Assembly: GCA_903813345.2 (NCBI GenBank) | Contig: CAIIXF020000003.1 | Location: forward strand, 7,837,815-7,901,814 | Source of the DNA: Owenia fusiformis | Lineage: Eukaryota; Annelida; Polychaeta; Sabellida; Oweniidae | DNA: 64,000 nucleotides | Direction: 5' to 3' | In this document: piece after piece, positions 12,201 through 27,200 of the stretch | How positions within the stretch are numbered: the first letter of the stretch is position 1 | Layout: every line of letters starts with the position of its first letter | The notes under the pieces: generated by a model | The model's database searches: none | The model's input: only the letters and a program-made list of their open reading frames with translations | Told to the model about the DNA's origin: nothing | Made by a program: the position numbers and the translations under genes

Positions 12201-15200
12201 ATATCAATATTGGTGAATTTATAAAATCTCACTGTCTAAGGTATACAGCATCTTGATCCATCCATCCAGGTATGGTATTACATACCTGGGGGGGGGGGGT
12301 CACTCCAAATAATTTGGGTAGGTATGTGCAGCACGGCCAATTTTGTCTTTGAGCATAAAACATGGAAATTGGCCAATCTAAAAGGAAAAAAAACATGGAA
12401 AATTGTCGAGGGAAGTACCTTTTTAAGTCAAATTTCAGTCTTTCTTCAAAAGAATTGTACTAAAATCGTCAAATCAGTTGTTAAGGCCTGGAACAAATCA
12501 CTAGAAAAGTTGATTTTTTAGTCAATTATAAGTCTCAGAGGAATTAAACATGGAAAACTTCAATCTTGAGAGGAAATTGACATGGAAAAATGCTCAAAAA
12601 TGGGGTCTTTGGAGCGACACATAGGTATCAAGAAGTATATTGGAGTGAACCCCCCCGGGATTACATATGACTCAGGGGCGTAACAAGCTTTCAGAAAAAT
12701 TTTGTGACAGATTTTCTTGTCACTCTGAAAACCTGTCACTCCAAGTAAAGGTTCAGCATCAACTTCACTGATTTTAATTTCAATTCCTAGATTTAAACTT
12801 AAATTCACCTTTTCAATTTGCTTGCCAATAAGTTCAACAATGAAACATATCATCCATGTACAATGTATCACAACAATATGTAACATATGGGACCATATGG
12901 TGCAATTATCAGATAGATGTGAAACATGATATGTATAAAATACCATCAACAGGGTTCGAATTCGTTCACCTTTTTCAAAATGAACTTCCCTGACATTTCC
13001 AGGCATTTAAAAGGCAAGACTTATTATGAAACATTTTGGGTTAGTCCTTTAGTACCATTTCTCATGACTTTGGCCGTCTTATTCACCAATTTATTCCTGA
13101 ACATTATATTCTCAATTTTACATATTTACATTGCATAAGGCCAAAGGTAAACATACATGTACAGGGGGCATAGCCAACAAGTGTCAAGGGGGTGCAACTT
13201 TTGGGGTTTGCATCACTGCGAGCGAAGGAAACCCAAAAGGGGGATACGGGGGTTCACCCCCGTAAATGTTTTAAAATTGACAATTGTATATGGTGCATTC
13301 TAAGCATTTCAAACTAGAAAATGGCAACTCCACGGAGTAGCAAATCCCAAAGAACATTATATAAATCATCAATCTGTACAGCCACAATGTAATATTTACT
13401 ATCTACTCTTACCTTCAATAAATATTTTAAATCATTGTAGTATCATGTAACCATACTTTCAGGATAACTCTAAGTAATTGCGAATTTCTGCTCTAGTCAG
13501 CCATTTTGAATTTTCAGAGGTGAAAATCAGAAAAACAATGCCATAATTGTGATCTACTCTGAAATACCTTCAATTTGAGTATAATATAGCCATACTTTTA
13601 AGAGATTAGAAAATAATTGCGAAATCCCGCATTAGGCAGCCATTTTGAATTTTTTGAGGCCCAAATCAAAAAAACGCTACAATATTTACAATCTCCTCTA
13701 AACTGCCTTTCATTTGAGTATAATAAAGCTATACTTCAAAGACATCTCAAAATTAACGCAAATTCCTGTTTTCCCGATCCCCAATTTACGGCCCCTGGGA
13801 GTCAGGGTGAAACACCCAGGATATATATGAAATAGATAGATGTTGTTAATATACTACCAAAATTTCAATTAATAATATTCATCATTTTAGTTTGAAATGA
13901 AAAACATAAGATTTTTGTGAAAAATTCCCGCCATTTTCAAACTGGCGGCCATCTTGAAAAAAAATTTTTAGCGTAAAACTATTCACCAATATACATCTTT
14001 TCACCAAATATGGAGAAAATCTGTCCACTTGTATTCGAGTTATCTTCCGGACAGACGGACTGACTGATGGACTGACGGACTGACGGCTTCACTATATCCC
14101 TACAGAACTTTGTTCGTTGGGATAACTACTAGTATAATCAAACTATAATCTGTTAATGTTTTATAATGAATGCAAATAAAACCAAAACTTAAAAATGTTG
14201 ATCTAAAGAAAAATAGCAACTACCTTGAGGGGCAATTTCAACCTAATGAAACATATTTTACCGAATACAATCATTGTGAACATTGTATGAAAAATTGCAA
14301 CTGTCTTCTTATACAGTAACAATAACAAAAACATTGCGATCACCAAAATATTTTCGGTTTTCAGTCAGGGGGGTGCGACAGTGGCATAAACAAGCCAAAA
14401 ATAAAATTTATTTTGAATTTCACAAAATTGTTGCAATTTCCTTCAAAATTGAGCTAGAACCTTCAAATAAAAAGCATTCTAAAGCACCCATCACCCCCTC
14501 CCCCCCTGGCTACGCCTATGATGTATCAGAATGCCTGATCACTGATATAGGCATAAGAGTTGACAATGATGGCAAAATTGTGAAAATGAGAATTTAGACA
14601 AAAAACCCTAAGGAAAAATACCTTGAAAGGTTGTAACCCTGCAATTTGATAGATACTAATCTTTGATTACATCTTATCTTTTGACACTTTAATTGGCTAA
14701 TTATCTTTAATTACAAGTGACTTGTGACATTATAGACTGAGATAATAACACTTAATCTAGAATTGTTTTGATTGAGTTAAGAACTTATCTAAACATTAAC
14801 ATAAATTTGTCTAATATGGCATCCAATAATGCTTCTGCTCATGTCATGTTATGTGACTATTGGCTCTGCAAGGGAGGGGGAGGGGGGGGGTATGGACCAG
14901 GTAGCCAGATTTTGCGAGAAACTTTCTGGCGATAAATATACTGTGTCTGACTGAATTGAAGGTTCCATTTCACCATTCTAATAAGCCCCCTAAAAATTTA
15001 AGAAGTGCTGATCCAACTTTACTAAAAAAAAATTCTAAATCTTTAATAAGAAAGTTAAGTTGGGCATTTGGAACAGGTTTTGAGAATTTTTTGGAGACCA
15101 ACTTTGAGTGACATCTTGTCCCATAATGTAACTATTAAAATATATAGGACTGTCACATCCCACAATGCACTTCAGATATTTCGGGTTAAAAGGCACTCCA

Positions 15201-18200
15201 TGTCCCAGCCCATCACGTACATGACATAAATCGTGGAGAAGTACATCATATCCCATAATGCACCTGAGAAATGACAAATATACTTGGTTAAGAGAGATTC
15301 CATGTCCAAGGTATAAAAACATAGGGATGTAATTTCCCACAATGCACCAAATAAGTTATACAGACCTACCTGGTTTAAAGGGACATCATCTCCCACAATG
15401 CACCTGAGAAGTGACAAATGCACTTGGTTAATGAGATGCCATGTCCAAGGTATAAAGATATATTCAGAGGGATGTAATTTCCCACAATGCACTTAAGAAG
15501 TTATACAGACTTACCTGGTTTAAAGGGACATCATGTCCCACCATGCACCTGAGGCAGTAGATGAGGGCTGAGAGTGTCACTGCACGTGGAGCATTACAGT
15601 TGCCATGTACCTCATACCCAGTACCAGTAAAATCAACCACAGCTGTTCCCTGGAAAAAACAAATTTAATTCTGTTTATTGGTAAATCTGCATATATCAGA
15701 TCATTTTGAGTGATATCATTTTCATTGATGAGTTGATATCATACACTGGCGGATCTGGAAGGGGGGACCTAGAAAAAAATTGGGCCCAAAAAGGCCTTGG
15801 GGCCCACAAAGTAGACCTCTTTGGCCACAATTGGACCTTTTAAGGCCATTTATTTAATATAAGGCCAAATTTTGAAGAAAAAGGGCCTTAAATTTTGGCC
15901 CCTCCTTGTTGGTTCCCAGTTCTGCCCCTGTAATACTGTAAAACACTTTAAATTCGCGGGTGCAATTTTCACGAATTTGTACATATGATTCTTTTCGCGT
16001 ATTCATGTTTTCGCGATTTACCACCACAATACGCGAATAATAAATCAATTCTGTGTTGTAAAATAAATGTTAACAAAGTTAATTGTCAAACTGCATTGAA
16101 ATGTGATAAGGAATAAAACCTGTTTCGGAAATATTTAGTGTAAGATATGATTGTTTTGGATTAATATTCTAATTGGTTGTATCTCAGGGTATTATCTTGT
16201 TAATAAATAAGACAGATTGCCACCTGTTGTTTTTCGATTGAAAATAAAACTCATGATAAGTTAGAAATAATCTTACAAACTTGCTTGCCATGAGTTAATA
16301 CCCATTCATTGGAATTGTGTGTATGGAGGAATCAAGTCCTAGGGGAAAGAATGATTTCAACATTTCACCTCAACTTAAATTATTACTATGACGATTTCTT
16401 AACACATTACTTTATCTACCAAACTTTGTTTTTAACTAACTTCATAAAGAACAATTGTTTTATTGTTTAAAACATAGCATGCAGTATTTCAATAGACAAA
16501 TATATTTCAACATGACGTTTGAATTTTGACATTGTTTTCACGCTTGTTTTATAATTGCATACAACGCTTGAATAAGAGGAACAAAACACATTTAAAAATA
16601 TTGTATATTACTTACAAGTAGTATATTTTATTCTTCATTCACGTTACCCAGGAAAAAAATGTGATGTCCAATTTTGAATTCGCGGGATCCTGAATTCGCG
16701 ATTTAACACTCACGCGAATATACGCGAATTCAAGATGCTCGCGAATTTAACATGTTTTACAGTAACCCTCATAAAGTCACTGGACTGGCATATCTGGAGA
16801 ATACGAGAAAACAGAGCTCAAACTGTAAACTGGGTAATGTTCTCTGCACAGTCCCACTCAGCTCATATTTCTGGTTGTAATGACAAGCTCTGAATTCTTA
16901 TTTAAGATACTTAGACTGATAGTAATGGCAGTCTATGGCAGATTGAAAATGGAACTGAAAAAATGTTCTCATTGAGAAATGTTCAGATAAGGCCAGGGTA
17001 CATGTTGGAATCTTTTTGCAATTTTGAAAAGTAAACCACTGAATATTCTAGTTATTCAAACATTCTGAAGAATCATCAACCCTCAATTGATAGTCTAGTT
17101 ACACTAATGCATCTTTTGTGCAGGAACGAAAGATGTATATGATGTGTGGAATGAGTTATGTTTATCTAAAAAATAGCACATGGACATGAAATCTCATCAA
17201 AGTGCACCCTGACCTTAAAAGAGATGTTTGGGTGTACCACAGTTGGGTATACAGGTTGGCTCAGGTTTTACTGTAGCTGCAAATGTCCTGCAATATTGAA
17301 AGGTGAAGATATATCCTACATTGCATCCAAAAGTGATACTTTAAATGTCATCTATGGGCTAAATGTTCCATAACTTTATGTAATCTTCAAATTCCAACAG
17401 TTCTAAAGTATATCCAAATATAGTCACAAATCCGATGCTGTCACACCAGAGACATTTAGAGAGGTTTACTCCCGATTTATTTCTCTCTTAATATCACAGT
17501 GACCAAGTGCTAACAGTGGATATTGTCCTGGACGTGTTTTTTTCAACCGATTAAGACATGTTTTTTGGAAAATTTGAGAGGTAGGTTGATAAATTTAGTT
17601 ATGAAATTGCTGTCACTTGACTTTATGTAAATGTAAGTAATTTATATTGCTAACCATAATATATATCCTAACTTCAGGTATCTGCAAATGTGTTATTTGC
17701 ATGAATCTTATGCTATAGCCTTGTTTAATCGAAAAATGCGATTCTGGCAGTGTTACACATATTTATGCCTGAAAATCACTAGCCTGCCATGTATTCAATG
17801 AATACAACGATTCATAAGGAAAGTACTCACAATATGTGCGAAAACCACTAATTAAAAGAGCTTAAATAAGTAGCAATTGACCAAATATTTTTATGGATTT
17901 AACTTTTTGTATGTGTCCAAGGATATCCCTTCTCCATCGTTAACTCCACTTTCTACATTTACAGTCATTTATGGCAATTTTAAGATAAAGATAGTTAAAA
18001 CACCATCTTTAGAGAAGTGAATATTATTCCACGTTGTTGAATGGATAGTCTGTTTAAACTTAATTTAATAACACCAAATGCAAATTTAGTACATATTTCT
18101 GGCATTTTTGGTACATAATTGCGATTACTATGAAGTATGATGGAATGATCACCAAAATAGATACGTGGGTATGAAGAACATCTTAGGTAGAAGTCAAGTA

Positions 18201-21200
18201 TTATTAGTTTGTGAAATATAAAATATTCTTACCTTTTTGCTCCATTCTAATGAATGTTGTATTCCATGTTCTTACAAAACACGTCCTGAACAATTTCCAT
18301 TGTTAAGACTTGAGCACGGTGAATATCGTTAATTAGTGGTTTTTGCTTAGTATTTATTATGTGTCTCTGGTCACACAGAATCCCAAAGTATGTTCATCTT
18401 TTCATACATCCTACATTTAACCATGTCACATCAAAGGAAAGACATGAGATTAAACATCAAATTAGAGCAAATCTAATTTCCATGTTCACTTTGAAACAAC
18501 TATGCTGTATTGTAATGAGATACAGCAGACAGTGCACTTGTGAACAGGAAATGACCCTTGCATGAAAGTTCTAAACGTTGACAAAAATATACACTTTTTA
18601 AACAAGATACTGTTTATTTATCTATTTGTAAACAAAATATGCATTAGGAACACTGATACTTATCATACTTATTGCAGTATTTTATTCCAGCTATTATATA
18701 AGTACATATCTCAAAAGCCTAATATCCTGTATTAACTTTCATGCTATACAATATAAGAAAGGGTAAGTTGTTGGGTTGGTGCAAATTTAATATTCAAATG
18801 TTTGAACCAGATAACCAGAGTTATGTCATAAGCATCTTGGATTACACAGTATGAATTTGTAAACTAGTATGAGGCTTATGTGCCCCTAGCCAGTTTTGCC
18901 AATGGGGGGGGGGAGTTACTTTTAAAAAGAATCTAGAAATATTCAAAGGATCAGATAGCCCAGGGTTATGGCATACATGTATGCATCTTGGATTACCAAT
19001 ATGAACTAGTAAACTAGTAATACAGGGGTTTCATTAGCAACAGGCAACAGGTGATCTTTCATTTACTTAACCTGTTGCGAGAAATTCTAGTGAAACCCTG
19101 GTAGTATGAGGCTTATGTGTCCCTAGCCAGGTTTTGCCAATGGGGGGGGGTCACTTTTAAAAATTATCTAAGAGGATTCAAAGGATCCATTACCCCACAG
19201 GCCCATAGCCCGAACCATGCGAACCCCCCCCCCCCCCTGGCCAAAAATTCTTTCAAAATCATGCAGTTTTTCACCATTCTGAGCACTTTCTAAGTGATTT
19301 TGGCCCTTTTTGTACCAAAATTGTCAAAAGTGAACCCCCCCTGGAATTTTCCAAAAAGTGAACCCCCCCTTGGCAAATCCTGGCTACGGGCCTGCCCCAT
19401 GTACCTAAAGATGCCCCCAAAGGTTTCATTAAAAATAATATAGAAATAGTAACTTTTATCAATATATTTATGAACATATCCAAAAAAAATTAGGTCATTG
19501 GAATTTAAACTAAGGTCATTCAGTGCATTTAAGTTTGGCTATGCAAATCATTCTTAATATAATTTTATGGGTATGTTAGTCTTCATTAATGACCATAAGC
19601 ATAAAAGACCATAAAATACCCATAAGCACCTGGATATCACTTTAGATCAAAAACTAACCTTTAAAGAGCATATAAATGAATTAATAAAACAGTCTAAAGC
19701 TTTGCTAAACCCTTTTAAAAGGTTGACTCATGTTTTAAGATCTAAACACTTAGAAACCATTTATAATGCCTTTATTTTGAGTCGAATTGACTATGGTGAT
19801 ATCTTATATTCTAGTGCTCCTGAATTATCTTTGATTAAGTTAAACAGACTTCAATATAATGCAGCTTGCTTGATAACTGGCGCTTCGTTTGGCTCCAACA
19901 CTAAGAAGTAGAGGTGTGCACTGTTGGTAAATCACTTAATCGATTAACAAAATATTTTAATCGATTAATCATCGATTAATCATTCTAACATAAACGATGG
20001 AGATCTGACATAATTTCCCTTCAATTTTCTAATTCTTTAGTACTAGGCGATAATTCATTCGTTTGATTTGATTGCATACCTCTATTTAATATATACGAGT
20101 ATATATCAATATAAGATGTATCAGTGAAACACAAAAAAGAGGTAACCGTCGGGCTTAGGCTAAGCTTGTTTGGCAGTTTGAGTTTTAAGCTTGGCATGTC
20201 AACCTGACAAATCAGGTCTCAATCAGTCAGTGAAATCAAGTAAGCTTACTCACAGCAGGATATTGAAGATTATCTTTTTAAGATCAGTTAATTGAGTATT
20301 AAAAATCTTAATCGATTAAACTTGTGTCGATCAATTAATCGATGATCGATTAAAAATTCACACCTCTACTGAGAAGGTATTAGATATTTTAAATTGGACA
20401 AAGTTACCAGATAGAAGAAAATGTCATTTATGTACTTTTCTTTTCAAAAGCAGGCATAATTTAATAGCACCATATGTAAGTCAGGTTTTCAATGGTTGCA
20501 GAAATATTCCAACTCAAACTCCAAGAGCTTTCAGAGAAAAAATATTCCTTTAAACATAAGTAAAAGGTTCGAGAAATCTTGGAATAGTTTACCTGATGAT
20601 ATAAGAAATTGTGAGCGAATTTCAATTTTCAAACGTAGGATCAAGGCACACTAAATAAAACAAGTAAAAATGGCAACCATTTTCAAAATGGTCGCTCACT
20701 AACCAAATTATCATAAGACAGTGAATTATGCTTATGAGTATTCACATATCAAATATGAACAAAATCGCTCAATTACTTTTTGAGTTTTAGTGAAAAATGT
20801 AAAATAACGCTTGCAAAATGGCGGCCATTTTCAAAATGACTGCATTCTAGCCAAAGTGTCATAAAACAGTGTGCCATGCTAATAAGTGGTCAAATATCAA
20901 ATATGAACAATATCGCTCCACTACTTTTCAAGTTATAGCAAAAATTGTAAAATAGCGTGTAAAAACTGCAATTTTTCAAGTTGACTGCCATGTGTTAAAT
21001 ATTTACATGTCTAGCTTTTTTAATGTCCTATATAACTTTTTTACATTTAACACACATTGCTATTTCGGTTTTATATACTGTATCTAAATAACTGTAAAAT
21101 GGGTACTAAAATGGCCATCATTTTGAAACGAGTGGCCATTTTGAAAATCGGCTTTCGAGCAGAACTCCCACTCCCACAGGGCACACGTGTATAAATATGA

Positions 21201-24200
21201 ACAAAATCGGGCCAACGGTATTTGAGTTATTGACCAGACGGATGGAAGGAAGAACATACGTACGTGCGGACGGAGGCATTCCCTATATCCCTCTGAACTT
21301 TGTTCGATGGGATAACAAAGTCTGGGAAACAATCTCTATTTTCTAATGATGGATTGTGCAGGCTGTGTCTCCTATAATGGTGAACCTAAGCCGCTTGAAA
21401 CTAGATTTCCAATGCCCCTCCCCCCTACCCCCATTCTTTCATATAGCCCTATAGAGTTGGGATATTGCCTCACCTCGGTGGCATCAATATTTATGTTGAG
21501 CGTAATCTGTGAACCATCGTCCATATGATCAGTGGCCGATAGAGTCGTTGTTCCTGTCCTTTCTTTCGTCTTCCTGGCTATCTCTTGGAGCATTTCCTTT
21601 ACTGCAACTTCAGCATTGTTCTGCAAGGCAAAAAAATGTCACTTGTTGACATATATTTTCAATCGCATTCATTTGGAGGATGTGGATGTTCAACTTTAGC
21701 TATTTAACCCCAGTATTTACCCAACTAAAGTAGATAAAGTAGAAAGGATGGGTATCGATATGGCAAACTTTTTGAACAATGTTTCTCTAAACCAGCCATC
21801 AAAAAATTCTGAAAATCTTACACAGTGTCAATTTAATGGTCATCTTTTGAATGGTACAATGGAACCTGTTATTATATGGAACACCTCTGTTAGCTGGAGA
21901 TTCGACGTGTTCGTGTGAACCCCGTCAAAATTTCCTAAAATTTCCCTAAGAGTCATTTCATGTAGTGTACGGGGAGTTTCAGTAAAGACATGGACAACCC
22001 CCCAAAATTCTGATCAAATTTGGTAAACACCTGCCAGCTTTTCCAAAATAGCCCTAGGTTTTTAGAAAATATGCCTCACAATATTTTTTATTCTTTTCAA
22101 GGCTCCAACGTTTTTTTGCACAGGTTTGAGAACTCATTTGTTTGCCCAACTATTGGAAATGGTAGTAATTGGTCACTACCCTTTACAAGAGCCAAACTTC
22201 ATATACCTCTTAACATGAGATATGATTCTGTGTAAACCCTATCCTATAAGAACATGACATTGTACAAGCAACTGCAATTAAGTTACATTTCAGATCATTG
22301 GGATCTTAGGGAGTATAAAATCAGTTGGAACGTTAGACTGTGAAATCAGGGCTCATGATCCAGGTCCTTAACCAAGGGGGGGGGGGGGGGGTAAATGATT
22401 TTAACCTCCCCTGGTTAAAAACTTTCAAAATCATGCAGTATTTCACCATTCTGAGCAGGGCCTGTGATTACAATAACTTTTAGGATGTCAATAGATGGCA
22501 CAGAAATCAATGGGTTTAATCAAATACTTTAACATTTAAAATTGCTCAACATAATAACGTTTCTTTACATGTACCTGAATATGAGTCATATATGCTTGGA
22601 CCACATCAAGTCCATATTCATCAATCAGCTCACGCACGAGGTTAATTCCCTGAAAAACATGAGATTTCAATGACGCGAGGAAATATTTTGACTAAATTTC
22701 AATTGCAGTTAATCATTAAATGAGATTGACTGACAGAGGGTTGTTAATTTTCATTGCTCAAGTGATGTCATCAAGTGCGGCTTCAACAAAATTTTGAAAC
22801 AGGCTTCGAATAATATTATGTTCATTTCTGGCGTGTTAACCAATATCATAGCCTTTTATTCCACATCAAGATAAATAAAAAAGGTGTACGGGATATGCCT
22901 ACATCAATTAAAACATCACATCGAAATATAGTATTTGGATACTAGCCAGTGAAAACCCTAACAAACAAAGGTAAGCAAGAGACGTAATTATGTCTGACAT
23001 CTCTAAAGCTCTGGGGCTTTCCCTCCTCTTGAATCTATAGTAAAGATTATGGAAAGTGAATAATTCTTACCTTTTGATTGGCTGCAACTTGAGCACGAAG
23101 GTCACTTAGGTTATCATGGAGGTTACGTGTTGCACTACTGCCATCTATATTACCTGGTTCATTCAACGCTGCGGTCACAGCTAAAATATCAGAAAAATAA
23201 GTGCAGGGTTCGTACACCTTTTTCAAAATAAATTTCCCTGACAATTCCCTGACATTTCCAGGCAAAAAAGGAAATTTCCAGATCTAGTTTTCCTTGCACA
23301 GCCTAATTAAAAAGACATGACTTATTATGAAACTTTTTGGGATTGTCCTTTAGCACCACTACTCATGACTTAACTTTACTTCTACAGTCTTATCACCAAT
23401 TTATTCCTGATATATTATATTCTCAATTTTACATATAAGGCCAAAGGTAAACAAACATGTACAGGGGCGTAGCCAGCAAGTTTCAAGGGGGTGCAATTTT
23501 TGGGGTTTACAACACTGCGAAAGAAAGAAACCCATGAGGGGGGGTAAGGGGGAATTTTTTCAAAATTGACATTGTATATGGTGCATTCTAAGCATTTCAA
23601 ACTTTAATTTGTTAATGTTTTGTAATGAATCCAAATAAAAACTGAAACTTCAAAATTTTCATCTAAATCCTACTAGAAAAATAGCAACTCCCTTGAGGGG
23701 CAATTCCCATCTAATGAAACATATTTTATCCAATACTGATCATTGTGAACATTATATGAAAAATGTCAAGTGTCTTCTTGAGCAGAGGCTCTATATACAG
23801 TGTGTATCAAAAAAACGCAACAGATTGTTATCTCGGAAATGCACAAAACCAGTGATAACAGCATTGATTTCATTCAATGCACCATAAAGCCATGTTTCTC
23901 CTCTTTACAATGATATATCATTCATTGAAATTTGGTCATGGTTGGGCGAGTAATCATTCCATTTGCAAAGTGGGCCAAAATTAGCTTGAGGCCAAGTTAT
24001 AAACATCGCTAAAGTCAGTGTTAGGAGCCCGATGCAATATTGGAAGAAAACATAAAACCAATGCTGACTGCATCCTTTTCATTCAATGTACCAAAAAACC
24101 AAATTAGTCCTCTTTGCAATGGAATATCATTCATTCACAGGGAGTCATCTCTGGCCGAATAATCATTAATTTTGCAAAATGGGGCAAAATTCAGCTCGGA

Positions 24201-27200
24201 CACAAGTTTTAAACATTGCAAAAGTCAGTACAAGGGGCACAGGGGCTATTGCAAGAATACATCCTATACCCTTCAAATTGCCGCCACTTCCTTGCACATG
24301 AAGATGGGCTCATCTGTCCACATCATGCATAGTTCAGCCCTGAATCATGTGTGGGTTAAAGCAGAGAAAAGCAGCCCAGGGGCAATTCATTTGCAATATC
24401 TGGTGGAGGAATTGTGAGCACAGATGCTCCCGAGATAGCTCCAAAAGAAAAAGTCACAACATTTCAAGTCAGGGGAACTTCCATTGGCACTCAGCCCTTG
24501 CACTGATTTTTTCAATATCTAAAACTTGGTGCAGAGCTGATTTTGACCCACTGTGCAAATGGAAGGATTCCTCACCCAACCATTACCAAATGTGAATGAA
24601 TGACATATCATTGCAAAGAGGAGAGACATGGCTTTATGATGCATTGAATGAAATTGATGTAGTCATCACTAGTTTTGGTATTTTACGAGATATCTACTTG
24701 TTGCGTTTTTTGATACGCCCTGTACAGTGTCAAACATTGGTATATAAAATTTTAAGCAAATCTGTCAACTGATATTTGAGTCATCGCCCTGATAGATGAA
24801 TAGACTGAAAATGACCAGACTGTCGAACAGACAGCTTCTTAATTAAATATAAATATAATTTTAAACTGTAAAGAGTTCCCAGAATTTTTTGTTTTTCACC
24901 TCCCGCCCTCCTCAGATTAACCCCTCAACAAACCATGAAACATATACCAGTAATTAATGTTGAATGGTCTTAGACTTACTGTAGATTGGGTTAATTTGGC
25001 GCTACTTAATTTGGCGATTATGCCATTTTTGGCATATTGGCGGCTATTTAATTTGGTGGATATGCAAAAAATGTTAAACTTACGCGCTGTTTGGGAATTA
25101 CCATGTAAATGGGCATGTTTGGCTATGTTCATTTTTTCTTTTGAGGACCACTGGCGATATTCACCACATTTGTACATTTTTATGAGATCATCCTTTACAT
25201 TTTGCACCTCGATCGATGCCGCTACTTTTCCCTGAGTATTCATGTGACTGACCAGTTCTCGTGTGTGTTCTGAGCCAATTTATGAGAGACATTTATTCAT
25301 ATTTTTGGAAAAACCAAACCGGATGTGACCTAAATACACTGGACGAAATACCCTAGATGATTCCCGGGGATTCATTCTAAATTTTGGCGAAGATTTATAT
25401 TGGCGAATTTTTCAATTTCGCCAAATTCGCCAAATTAAAGCGGGCGCCAAATTAACCCAATCTACAGTACTTACTACATGGAAGGCATAATTGTATTGAA
25501 CCATCTATACATATTCTTTATTGTTCGGTTTCAGAATAATTTTCACACTGTTAGATTTGCAATTTGTGGAAACAACTAAATGTTAGATTTTGGATTTCAT
25601 TGATATCCTGCCATCGCCTTAAAATGTATTTTGCTGGAACATTATTTTTTCAACAATGATACAAAATTCCCTGACATTTCCCTGACACATCTACTGTTTC
25701 AAAATTCCCTGACATTTTTGGCCTTTTTTGACCCAATTTTAAAATTCCCTGACATTTCCAGCACCTGGAAAAATAAATCAATTTCCCTGACATTTCCAGG
25801 TGTGTACGAACCCTGAAGTGATATAATGGTATTAAGCTCATTCAAATAAATACGGATTTGATCATCTTAACGATCTCTAATGCAAGTTTTTTCTGAGGTT
25901 TGATATTGAAAATTGTCGGGTAATTAAAAAAATATCAAAAAAATATGAGATATTGTGGGCTTTAGCTCTTTAGTACCACTGACTTTAAAAAAATAATCAC
26001 AGATTTGAAACTCATCTTAATGATCTCAAATGATTTATCTCCTATTTTCAGAGGGAATAGTGAGTATGTTAACATATTGAAAAGGGTAGTAAGCTTACCT
26101 TCCTCTTGGAAGACCCCGTCTTTGACAAGATAGAAAGACTTGAAAACAGCGCCCTCTTGGTGGATGGATGTGGAATGTGGGGGCATCGAGCCTGGAGTGG
26201 TGCCACCTATATCAGCATGGTGCCCCCTACTGGCAACAAAAAACACCGGGCTTTTTGTTCCTTTATAAAATACCTAAAAGCAATTGTTGTTTTCTATCAG
26301 CATGGCAATCCTTTACTGGTAACAAAGAACACTATGTCTTTTCTTTTTATTAAAAATCTATAAAAAAAGTTTTGAAAAAGAATGAGGAAACTCAAGTGTT
26401 CTAATGTCTTCTCAACCTTTTCTAAACTGTGCAAATTCTTATTTTACCAAGAAATGTTTCATTTAAATTCTCAGCAAAAAGTAAGGTATTTTCATTCCAA
26501 ATAGCAAAACCCCTTTTTAGTGGTTTTTTCTCATCACGGTACTTAATCCTAATCTTTCAAGTCCACCCGCTATGGCTCAGTGGCAGAGAGAGTCAAGGTT
26601 ACCAATATCGCTTGGCCCCGGGTTCGATTCCCGGTTCAGACAAGTTTGTTTGTGCGTTATGTAATTCTGGGTGTTTGACTGAGTGGTTCACGACTCGTAT
26701 AAAAGGCTGTGGTGTGTACCTGTATGTCTGTGTACCTGTGCACATAAAAGAAAACAGGGCTCCTCCAAGGAGGGGTTTCTGGCTCTATCTTCGAGTGTAA
26801 AATACGTAAAATACGGAATATACCAATGAGGTATTGCTTGCCAAATATGGCGGTAACCAGATTTCTGCAAGTGCTCTAATATTAGGTGGGACTACTGCCA
26901 ATACCTAGACTGATAAAAGTACAACCCCATTGATGTATCACTGGGGAGATCAAACTAGATATATGCTATATACATGTACAGCGATCTCCCCATGTCACTT
27001 TTACCAGGGGGGGTCATACTTGAAACCAAAGGCCCCCCAGATGGCACCCTGCACTCCAACTTCTGATTTGCAAAATAAGTGAAGAAAGCACCCACCTAGA
27101 GATATCGCTAGTGTAGCAGGCACAGGTTTTTTCAAAATTTTCAAATTTTTCATTTGGGGAGAACACTGATGTACTTACTGGAGTAATGACTGTGAGGTCA

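Larger units (their letters stand above)
23204..25815. mobile_element. 2.6-kb CAGGGTTCGTACAC element, nested insertions
   Basis: CAGGGTTCGTACACC at 23204 and its complement ending at 25815 are flanked by a perfect 5-bp duplication AAGTG (23199-23203 and 25816-25820). TTCCCTGACATTTCC motifs recur near both ends. Two further elements (23798-24722 and 24979-25467) sit inside it. Confidence 0.75.

Noticed and set aside
15035-15492. Overlapping minus-strand ORFs downstream of exon 24
   Set aside because: They are made of repeated exon-junction fragments. No acceptor or continuous domain supports a separate gene.
26563-26642. Functional tRNA gene
   Set aside because: Box A and box B are present, but the cloverleaf is poor and a SINE body follows directly.
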